Part shown: positions 1 to 4,641 of the stretch, in pieces
Layout of the letters: each line of letters begins with the position of its first letter
How positions within the stretch are numbered: position 1 is the stretch's first letter
Assembly: GCA_049289035.1 (NCBI GenBank)
Contig: JBAQIV010000046.1
Span: forward strand, 1-9,612
Reading direction: 5' to 3'
DNA: 9,612 nucleotides
From: JAPUDQ01 sp049289035
GTDB lineage: Bacteria > Patescibacteriota > Saccharimonadia > Saccharimonadales > Saccharimonadaceae
Notes under the pieces: generated by a model
Databases searched by the model: none
Told to the model about the DNA's origin: nothing
Seen by the model: the letters and a program-made list of their open reading frames with translations, nothing else
Position numbers and translations under genes: made by a program

Positions 1-280
1 AACTGTTGCCCAAGAAACGGCTGAGCTGGTTCCGGTTGGCCTGGGAAGAACTGCAACGGCTCCTTCGTATGCCGCTGCTCCCACCGATACCAGTACAGGG
101 GCGTGGGGAAAAGTGAGTGTGGGTCAGGCACGATACTACATAATGACATAATGCTTCTGGAGTGTCAGGCGTATCACCTCGGTCGATAGATGCTTTCACG
201 CCGCGCAAAACTTCTTCAATATCGCTAGCAGGAAAATCTCTTGCTAGTTCCGCCCTAGTATTAGGATCTAGCTCAGGCAT
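1..280 (-). CDS. Partial hypothetical protein, N-terminal 93 residues, runs off left edge
   Basis: The frame opens at ATG (complement of 278-280) and stays open to the window edge. An AAGGAG Shine-Dalgarno lies 9 nt before the ATG and decides the start. The first 50 or so residues (beginning MPELDPNTRAELARDF, acidic, helical-looking, with G-rich first codon positions) look clearly coding. After about residue 55 the translation becomes rich in Ser, Arg and Cys and less convincing. Another minus frame from 149 and the plus frames over 2-151 look as protein-like there, so a frameshift or a convergent overlapping gene end is possible. I do not recognise the family. The gene lies just downstream of tRNA-Pro on the same strand. 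Confidence 0.55.
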   Translation of the reverse strand, partial: MPELDPNTRAELARDFPASDIEEVLRGVKASIDRGDTPDTPEALCHYVVSCLTHTHFSPRPCTGIGGSSGIRRSRCSSSQANRNQLSRFLGNS

Positions 281-289
281 GAGGGCAAA

Positions 290-295
290 CTCCTT
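290..295 (-). promoter_or_regulatory. Shine-Dalgarno AAGGAG
   Basis: Perfect AAGGAG on the minus strand, 9 nt upstream of the ATG at 280. It stands out because most resident genes in this window lack any SD and appear leaderless. Confidence 0.7.
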
Positions 296-321
296 ATCTA
301 GTGGGTTATGTAAAACTATAT

Positions 322-398
<77 letters not shown>

Positions 399-411
399 AT
401 GATCACACTGT

Positions 412-417
412 ATTGTA
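412..417 (-). promoter_or_regulatory. -10 box of tRNA-Pro(TGG)
   Basis: TACAAT on the minus strand, 13 nt upstream of the tRNA 5' end. A weak -35 (TTTCAA-like) lies about 16 nt further up. It is divergent from the promoter of the membrane protein gene at 471. Confidence 0.5.
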
Positions 418-433
418 CCACATTTGACCAAGG

Positions 434-464
434 TTGAAAGGCTATGTGTGCAAAATGGTATCAT
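434..464 (+). promoter_or_regulatory. Promoter of the four-helix membrane protein, leaderless type
   Basis: TTGAAA (434-439), 19 bp spacer, TATCAT (459-464), then exactly 6 nt to the ATG at 471. The expected transcription start therefore coincides with the start codon, and no Shine-Dalgarno is present. This argues that the in-frame ATG at 444 is not the start. Confidence 0.5.
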
Positions 465-470
465 ATGACT

Positions 471-1043
471 ATGGCAGAGAAACATACCTCAAAATTAGTC
501 AGTTTCCTCGGCGGTATGGGCTACGCCTCGATTATCATGCAATGGGTGTGGTTGGCGGCGGTACTGTTGCCGTGGGTCATGTCACTGGAGATTATGCAAC
601 CGCATGTGCCAGTGGTACAACCACACGTAACCACGACCAATGATTTCTCGATTGCGAGTTTTGCCTTTGTAATAGTCATCACCCTGGCGGTTATCGGTTT
701 GACAGTCTACATTGTGTCAAAACTACCGGGCTATGTAGCACGCGAAAGCTCAAAAGTCGTGCATGGCGCACGCGACATCGTGCTGCCAAAAGTCACTGCT
801 CACCAACGCATGTCCAAACGAAGAAAAATTATGTTGTCGTCGCGCATACTGCTCGGTATAAAACTGAGCCTCAGTATCATACCTTTTGTTGGTTTATATG
901 GCTCTCTAGCGACACATCCGCCGCTCGAAGAGAGAATTGTGCTGATCATCGGCGTGTTTTTACTTGGGTGGTCGCTGCTCTATATCATCACTCAGCGCGT
1001 CGTCGCACATATGAAACATGTTGACTATTCGGCATCGCTCTAG
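471..1043 (+). CDS. Four-helix integral membrane protein, function unknown
   Basis: The protein is 190 aa and starts MAEKHTSKLVSF. Hydrophobic segments lie at about residues 18-38, 60-83, 125-147 and 156-174. A soluble loop (about 85-124) ends in a basic patch (KRRK near 116-119). There is no cleavable signal peptide and no catalytic motif that I can see. The start at 471 is chosen because a -10 box sits 6 nt upstream; in-frame ATGs at 444 and 465 lie upstream of the expected transcription start. It is transcribed alone, divergently from tRNA-Pro. I do not recognise the family; many reduced genomes carry such small multi-pass proteins. Confidence 0.75.
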   Translation: MAEKHTSKLVSFLGGMGYASIIMQWVWLAAVLLPWVMSLEIMQPHVPVVQPHVTTTNDFSIASFAFVIVITLAVIGLTVYIVSKLPGYVARESSKVVHGARDIVLPKVTAHQRMSKRRKIMLSSRILLGIKLSLSIIPFVGLYGSLATHPPLEERIVLIIGVFLLGWSLLYIITQRVVAHMKHVDYSASL

Positions 1044-1061
1044 TTTGGCTACCTACCCACA

Positions 1062-1099
1062 ATACTCCACGCCTAGATACGCCACAATCGGTGGAGTAT
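1062..1099. repeat. 9-bp perfect inverted repeat, possible operator or hairpin
   Basis: ATACTCCAC (1062-1070) and GTGGAGTAT (1091-1099) are exact reverse complements around a 20-nt loop. The right arm overlaps a TATACT -10-like box (1097-1102) placed about 15 nt before the first tRNA-like repeat. There is no T tract, so a simple terminator for the upstream gene is less likely than an operator or attenuating hairpin. Confidence 0.5.
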
Positions 1100-1111
1100 A
1101 CTTGTAAGGTA

Positions 1112-1139
1112 CAGATCGGGGTGTGGCGCAGCTTGGTAG
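1112..1139 (+). repeat. 28-bp direct repeat, copy 1: 5' part of a tRNA-Pro
   Basis: Identical over 28 nt to 1381-1408. It contains 5 nt of upstream flank (CAGAT) plus the first 23 nt of tRNA-Pro(CGG): acceptor 5' strand, D stem and D loop. In this copy the sequence then diverges completely and no tRNA can be completed. Confidence 0.9.
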
Positions 1140-1334
1140 TGAGGATTGCCGGAGGCAATCCGCAAGGGAGTCCACTCTTGCAAACTGGTTTGCAAAGATG
1201 TGGCGACGGGTGAGACAATCCTCACGGATTGTCGCAAGGCCGGAGACAGATTTGAAGCTATGCTTCAAGTATGTCGAGGCGGGACCGCCGAAAAGGTGGT
1301 CGTGGAACGTGACCGCACCGACGCGAGCGCGCAG
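1112..1334 (+). ncRNA. Candidate structured RNA beginning with a tRNA 5' half
   Basis: No convincing gene lies in this stretch, but it is unusually rich in perfect short hairpins: GGATTGCC/GGCAATCC (1143-1161), TTGCAAA/TTTGCAA (about 1178-1195), ACAATCC/GGATTGT (1215-1232), TTGAAGC/GCTTCAA (about 1252-1268) and GACCGCC/GGTGGTC closing a GAAAA loop (about 1283-1301). A 10-nt perfect pairing, 1139-1148 with 1216-1225, would compete with two of these hairpins, so two alternative folds are possible. A TATACT box at 1097-1102 could start it. I checked by eye for RNase P RNA, tmRNA, SRP RNA and group I intron signature blocks and saw none. Function unknown; it may be a relic. Confidence 0.35.
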
Positions 1335-1344
1335 TATAATATAC

Positions 1345-1374
1345 TTGGGTATGCCGCAACAGATGGGGTATGCT
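1345..1374 (+). promoter_or_regulatory. Promoter of tRNA-Pro(CGG)
   Basis: TTGGGT (1345-1350), 18 bp spacer and TATGCT (1369-1374), 11 nt before the tRNA 5' end. An overlapping TATAAT lies near 1335. The second repeat copy therefore has its own promoter. Confidence 0.45.
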
Positions 1375-1380
1375 AAATTT

Positions 1381-1408
1381 CAGATCGGGGTGTGGCGCAG
1401 CTTGGTAG
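1381..1408 (+). repeat. 28-bp direct repeat, copy 2 (inside tRNA-Pro)
   Basis: Second exact copy, 269 bp downstream of the first. Here it continues into a full tRNA. Confidence 0.9.
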
Positions 1409-1462
1409 CGCGCACCGTTCGGGACGGTGAGGTCGCCGGTTCGAATCCTGTCTCCCCGACCA
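1386..1462 (+). tRNA. tRNA-Pro (anticodon CGG), hybrid 3' end, CCA encoded
   Basis: The D stem GCGC/GCGC and anticodon stem CACCG/CGGTG pair perfectly, and the loop TTCGGGA gives anticodon CGG. The 3' quarter does not fit as well: the T stem GCCGG/CCTGT has a C-T mismatch (51:63) and the acceptor CGGGGTG/CTCCCCG has a T-T mismatch (6:67). The last 25 nt are identical to the 3' end of tRNA-Pro(TGG) at 323-398, where they pair properly. The gene therefore looks like a 5' part of one tRNA-Pro joined to the 3' part of another. It may still be functional. Confidence 0.85.
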
Positions 1463-1475
1463 AAATCGTCATGTT

Positions 1476-1505
1476 AGAACCCTGGGCCTCTTGGCCCGGG
1501 GTTCT
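1476..1505 (+). terminator. Hairpin terminator after tRNA-Pro(CGG)
   Basis: A 13-bp stem (1476-1488 with 1493-1505, one T-G wobble) closes a TCTT loop and is followed by a weak T-rich run (TTCGTTGTT). It is nearly symmetric and could act on either strand. It marks the end of the resident sequence before the foreign-looking block. Confidence 0.65.
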
Positions 1506-1676
1506 TCGTTGTTCCCAACCGAATAGGCCGTTTGGCCGTTCGCGTCGGAGATCGCCGAACGCGGTTCGGTACACCTCGGGACGCGTGCCGGCGATAACGC
1601 CGGACTCGTGGACGTAGTCGGACCCGTCGTCCGGAGTCTGGTTGGTGACTAGCTGGAGGTTGGCTCGTTTGGTACG
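1505..1676 (-). pseudogene. Fragment of an unidentified gene
   Basis: On the minus strand the frame running from about 1676 down to 1505 has strong GC-rich third positions and a natural-looking translation (for example DYVHESGVIAGTRPEVYRT and FGDLRRERPNGLFGWEQR). It has no start upstream; it meets the carbamoyltransferase fragment at its 5' side and the terminator and tRNA at its 3' side, where the frame runs on into antisense-tRNA sequence. Both ends are therefore missing. I do not recognise the family. Confidence 0.3.
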
Positions 1677-2151
1677 CGGTGGCCACCGCAGTATTCTGGC
1701 AGATGCGCGTCGACGCGATATGAGAGATTCCTTGAACCGAGTTAAGGGCAGAGAGTGGTTCCGGCCCGTTGCGCCAATGATTCTAGCGGAAGACGTCCAT
1801 CTCTATTTCGACGTACCTCCAGGGATATCATTTCAGTTCATGAGTTTTGCGCCAAGGGTGCGTCCGCGCGCGATTCAGGAGATTCCGTCTGGAGTTCACG
1901 TCGACAATACCGCCCGTGTCCAGACCGTGGGACCGAGCGACTGCGAGCATGCACGGAAGCTCCTGGTGCTCTTCAAGCAGCAGACTGGAATCCCGGTCGT
2001 CTTGAACACATCATTCAATGGCCCCGGGGAGCCGATTGTCGAAACTCCCCTTGATGCAGTTCGCGCACTCATTCCCCTGGGTCTTGACGCGCTTGCATTG
2101 GGCAATTACTGGATTGAACCTAGTTCAGGCTACAAAGGATCCTCTGACTAG
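1642..2151 (+). pseudogene. Carbamoyltransferase C-terminal domain (NodU/TobZ type), N-terminally truncated
   Basis: Family members transfer a carbamoyl group from carbamoyl phosphate to hydroxyls of natural products and are usually over 500 aa; only about 155 residues of the C-terminal domain remain. Visible family motifs are HRSILADAR (residues 15-23), LNRVKGREWFRP (31-42), VDNTARVQTV (87-96) and LNTSFNGPGEPIVETP (121-136). The listed start is TTG with no SD and is not credible. Just upstream, GSFGTR is visible in another frame, resembling the E-F-G-P-R part of the family motif that precedes GHRS. A small deletion there would account for the frame change. The catalytic N-terminal Kae1-like domain is absent, so activity is not expected. 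Composition suggests a high-GC donor. Confidence 0.75.
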
Positions 2152-2183
2152 TGTATAGTAGGGAAATGTGTATGCTCTCAACA

Positions 2184-2191
2184 AGAGGTGG
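2184..2191 (+). promoter_or_regulatory. Shine-Dalgarno AGAGGTGG of the nitrilase gene
   Basis: It lies 6 nt upstream of ATG 2198, and it is why that start is preferred over the in-frame GTG at 2168. Confidence 0.6.
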
Positions 2192-2197
2192 AATCTG

Positions 2198-3070
2198 ATG
2201 GCCAAGCGCAATCGATCTTTGGATGAGCCCACTCTGTTTGAGCACGCTGTCGATTCTGTCGTGAGACAAGTTGAGCACAAGGACTGGTTTGGCGCAATTG
2301 GGCTCTTAAATGACGAGACAGAAAGGGACCAGTACCAAATCGGGCTGCTGCAGTTCGCCCCTCATTCGCGATCTCCTGAGGCGAATGTCCAACTTATATT
2401 GGAAATGTTGCGCGATATCGATCTTGACGTGCCGACGATAGTCGTTCTGCCGGAACTTTTCTTATCGAACTATGACTCAGAGGCTGTGCGGGGGGGAATG
2501 GCTATAAGCCAAGTGAGACGATATCTTGAGCCAATCCGCGCTTGCACTCAAGATCGTCAATTGTCGGTGGTTGGCAGTCTTGCAATCAGTCGAGGCGTCG
2601 CGGGGGTTTCTAACTCCGCGGTTTCGATCCACAGGGGCCTACTCGCCGCCAATTCGAGTGTCAAGGCCAGGGTCTACGCGCCCCTCGAAAGTGAGCTGCA
2701 GCAGGGTACCGCTCGAGATTTCGTGTCCTTCGGTTCGCTGCGAGCGACGATTCAGGTCTGCATGGATATCGTTGATCCCCTTCCATCGAGAAGGGGCGTT
2801 CAGTTGGGCGCTAGGGCAATTCTGGGACCAGCGGCGGTGAGCGTTGACTTCTTGCGAACGATTCACAAGGCGAGGTCGTTGGAGAATCAGGTCGTTACGG
2901 TTTTCTGCAACCGCTATGGCACGGATTCGCAGGGAATTCAGTTTCTAGGAAAGAGTGCTATTTTCCTTCCAGATGGGACAGAGTTGAGCGCGAGTTCTAG
3001 TCAGGACGCTGTCCTCACTGTGAGACTGTACCTACAAGAATTGCTTGGATTCGCGAAGAGATTCGGTTAG
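2198..3070 (+). CDS. Nitrilase-superfamily carbon-nitrogen hydrolase, probably C-terminally truncated by a TAG
   Basis: The 290-aa product hydrolyses C-N bonds if active; the substrate cannot be read from sequence. The fold begins near residue 47 (QIGLLQFAPH). The Glu-Lys-Cys triad is complete: E86 in VVLPELFLSNYD, K156 in SSVKARVYAP and C188 in IQVCMDIVDP, with the extra glutamate in LESELQQG. The usual late motif ENQVVTVFCNRYG is present. A 46-residue N-terminal extension precedes the domain. After the TAG the same frame continues with protein-like sequence (next entry), so the ancestral protein was probably longer. The gene follows the carbamoyltransferase fragment by 46 nt in the same direction, and the two may come from one donor operon. 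GC-rich, SD-led and unlike the neighbours. Confidence 0.8.
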   Translation: MAKRNRSLDEPTLFEHAVDSVVRQVEHKDWFGAIGLLNDETERDQYQIGLLQFAPHSRSPEANVQLILEMLRDIDLDVPTIVVLPELFLSNYDSEAVRGGMAISQVRRYLEPIRACTQDRQLSVVGSLAISRGVAGVSNSAVSIHRGLLAANSSVKARVYAPLESELQQGTARDFVSFGSLRATIQVCMDIVDPLPSRRGVQLGARAILGPAAVSVDFLRTIHKARSLENQVVTVFCNRYGTDSQGIQFLGKSAIFLPDGTELSASSSQDAVLTVRLYLQELLGFAKRFG

Positions 3071-3388
3071 CATCCGCGGCTTATCCCTACCCTCCGACCT
3101 GTTAGGGATGGGGTTCTGCGGAGATTGCGCTTGCTAGATGCTGGCCAGCGCGCAATGGAAGATCTGCGATGCCAAGCTTTGATCAGCACACAGCAGATCG
3201 CGGCGAGGGTTCTCCGAGTGCTCCTGTCTTGAGACCATGTCGCCTATCTACGCTATGCCTTCATCACTAAACACTACGCCGATGCGGGAGATTTCGTCCG
3301 AGAAGTTGGGGCATTAGTTCGGTCGCTCCCCCTTCATAGCCGAGCGCAAATCAAATTCAAATCAGACCAAAATCCCCCGTTCAAGACG
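3071..3388 (+). pseudogene. Detached C-terminal extension of the nitrilase protein, interrupted by TGA
   Basis: Directly after the TAG at 3068-3070, and in the same frame, there are about 53 codons of plausible coding sequence (including LRLLDAGQRAMEDLRCQA and LISTQQIAARVLRVLLS). A TGA follows at 3230-3232, then about 52 more codons (DHVAYLRYAFITKHYADAGD, FVREVGALVRSLPLHSRAQ, NPPFKTTISG). No usable start codon exists in the second part, which is why gene finders would miss it. The sequence stops looking coding near 3388, where the convergent recombinase fragment begins. I do not recognise the domain. Confidence 0.5.
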
Positions 3389-3646
3389 ACGATTTCCGGC
3401 TCCTTACACCCCACGGCCGAACCTGGACACTGCGTCGGCGCAGTGTGCGCGTCACGGTCGAGCGAGCAACACCAACCTCGACAGCAACTTCTGCGACATC
3501 GTGTCCAGCCTGGTACAGCGCCACGATCCGATCACGGTTTGTCTCCGTCACCCGAAGCCGACGAGCGACCGGAACCGTCTTTCGTGTCCTGACGACGGCG
3601 GATGGCGGTTTCAGGGTGTTGCTGTTGACCGAGGCCAGGGCGACCA
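3381..3646 (-). pseudogene. C-terminal helix-turn-helix of a recombinase-like protein, truncated
   Basis: The minus-strand frame encodes RRLRVTETNRDRIVALYQAG followed by AEVAVEVGVARSTVTRTLRR, a clear Hin/resolvase-type helix-turn-helix with a basic tail, resembling C-terminal ends of actinobacterial serine recombinases. The formal frame starts at 3677, but its first residues are simply the reverse of the peroxiredoxin promoter and start. The true 5' part, including any catalytic domain, is missing and the break is near 3646. Alternatives are a transposase or stand-alone HTH protein. It marks the right edge of the foreign block. Confidence 0.55.
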
Positions 3647-3654
3647 ATCCAGAG

Positions 3655-3660
3655 TATACT
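3655..3660 (+). promoter_or_regulatory. -10 box of the peroxiredoxin gene, leaderless type
   Basis: TATACT with 6 nt to ATG 3667. No SD. A TTGACC at 3625-3630 is 24 bp away, too far for a standard -35. This is the first resident signal after the foreign block. Confidence 0.55.
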
Positions 3661-3666
3661 AGGTAC

Positions 3667-4131
3667 ATGGCAAACAAGTTTACCCCTTACCCGGCACCAG
3701 ATTTTTCACTGATTGGCGATGATGACGAGCGACATGAGCTAGCTAGGTATCGCGGCCAGTGGCTGGTGCTGTATTTTTACCCGAAAGACGACACTCCAGG
3801 CTGCACTATAGAGGCCTGTAGTTTGCGTGATGCTCATGACGGACTGACGCACGACGGGGTGAAGGTCGTTGGTGTTTCTATGGACACCCCAGGTGAACAC
3901 CGCGCATTTAAAGCCAAATATAACCTCAATTTTACGCTACTAAGCGACCCGATGGGCGAGACGATTCGGACGTACGGTGCGTGGGGCAAAAAGATGTTTG
4001 GCAACGAAGGTATACTACGCAAGACGTTTTTGATTGACCCCGAGGGGATGGTGCGCAAAGTCTACGGCCGAGTCACGCCGCTCGGACACGGCGACAAAGT
4101 TGCGGCCGATCTCAAATCTTTACAGTCATAA
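3667..4131 (+). CDS. bcp: Thiol peroxidase, Bcp/PrxQ-type peroxiredoxin
   Basis: The 154-aa cytoplasmic enzyme reduces peroxides using thioredoxin-like donors. The active-site motif PKDDTPGCTIEAC is intact: P39, T43, peroxidatic C46 and resolving C51 in the CX4C spacing typical of atypical 2-Cys Bcp proteins. The conserved Arg is R118 in GILRKTFLID. Length matches the family (about 150 aa). ATG 3667 is chosen because the -10 box is 6 nt upstream and the family starts here; the frame is open upstream to 3445 only because it crosses the recombinase remnant on the other strand. It is monocistronic, with a 132-nt gap to the next operon. Confidence 0.95.
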   Translation: MANKFTPYPAPDFSLIGDDDERHELARYRGQWLVLYFYPKDDTPGCTIEACSLRDAHDGLTHDGVKVVGVSMDTPGEHRAFKAKYNLNFTLLSDPMGETIRTYGAWGKKMFGNEGILRKTFLIDPEGMVRKVYGRVTPLGHGDKVAADLKSLQS

Positions 4132-4191
4132 ATCTCTCGTGTTTTAAGATGTAATCCGCTCGCTGCCTATGGTTTCTTGCTAAAACTTAGC

Positions 4192-4229
4192 TGTTTACTA
4201 TTTAGTCGGATCAGACAGAAAAGTAAACA
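4192..4229. repeat. 8-bp perfect inverted repeat upstream of the membrane Clp operon
   Basis: TGTTTACT (4192-4199) and AGTAAACA (4222-4229) are reverse complements with a 22-nt loop. The right arm lies 22 nt before the -10 box of the next gene, where an operator would act. It lacks the T run of a terminator for the peroxiredoxin gene. Confidence 0.4.
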
Positions 4230-4251
4230 AATTACGAGATACTGCTTCTGC

Positions 4252-4257
4252 TATAAT
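4252..4257 (+). promoter_or_regulatory. -10 box (TATAAT) of the membrane protein-Clp operon, leaderless type
   Basis: Consensus TATAAT with exactly 6 nt to ATG 4264 and no SD. No good -35 at 16-19 bp was seen. Confidence 0.6.
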
Positions 4258-4263
4258 ACTCTT

Positions 4264-4641
4264 ATGCTTATGGCGTTTTTTTCGTGGTGGTATACCGAAG
4301 GGTGGTGGCGCCAAGTGGGGCGGGCGCGTGGCCGTATAGCCGCGTGGTTTGATTATTTTTCGTTTGACATTATAGCGCGCACGTTTTTTGCGCCGTTTCG
4401 GCAGATTTCGGCAGGCAGGGTTGAGGGGCCACTCGGCGTACAGTTGCGCGCCTGGGTCGACCGATTGGTCTCGCGGTTTATTGGGGCCATGGTACGAAGT
4501 GCCGTGCTGGTTGCAGGTACGATTACTATTGTGTTTACGGCACTTGTAGCGTTCTTGCAACTCGTGCTCTGGCCAATCTTACCACTTGCCCCAGTGATCG
4601 GGGTCATACTTATGTTGACGGGATGGTTGCCATGGCGATGA
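4264..4641 (+). CDS. Small two-helix membrane protein, first gene of the Clp operon
   Basis: The 125-aa protein (starting MLMAFFSWWYTEGWW) has an aromatic N-terminus that may lie along the membrane, a basic amphipathic middle, and two hydrophobic spans at about residues 74-102 and 104-122. No catalytic motif was seen. ATG 4264 is fixed by the -10 box; ATG 4270 two codons later is the alternative, and upstream in-frame starts such as 4177 precede the promoter. Its end overlaps the start of the membrane-anchored Clp ATPase, so the two are probably translated together and may form one membrane complex. The family is unknown to me. Confidence 0.8.
   Translation: MLMAFFSWWYTEGWWRQVGRARGRIAAWFDYFSFDIIARTFFAPFRQISAGRVEGPLGVQLRAWVDRLVSRFIGAMVRSAVLVAGTITIVFTALVAFLQLVLWPILPLAPVIGVILMLTGWLPWR

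Noticed and set aside
1112..1462. tmRNA, or a tRNA-Pro interrupted by a group I intron
   Set aside because: The total length near 350 nt and tRNA-like ends suggested it, but no tag-peptide frame, no Ala-type acceptor with G-U pair and no group I core blocks are visible, and the tRNA 5' half is repeated in full before a complete tRNA.
1380..1574. Minus-strand 64-aa frame containing GETGFEPATSPSRT
   Set aside because: The GFEPATSPS part is antisense tRNA-Pro(CGG), a common annotation artefact. Only its upstream part may be a real gene fragment and is listed separately.
1123..1617. Plus-strand frames of 164 and 76 aa crossing the tRNA repeat region
   Set aside because: They cross a tRNA gene and the terminator, have no SD or leaderless promoter, and their sequence is explained by hairpins and tRNA parts.
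3083..3121. Hairpin ATCCCTA/TAGGGAT after the nitrilase stop as a terminator
   Set aside because: No T tract follows, and the region reads as continued coding sequence in the nitrilase frame, so the 7-bp match is probably chance.
3068..3232. Alternative genetic code with TGA as glycine
   Set aside because: The small membrane gene at 4264 ends at a TGA overlapping the next start, and a TAG also interrupts the nitrilase frame. Standard code explains all intact genes.
3445..3666. N-terminal extension of the peroxiredoxin from 3445
   Set aside because: The extra 74 residues are the reverse of the recombinase fragment and precede the promoter; the family starts at the ATG at 3667.
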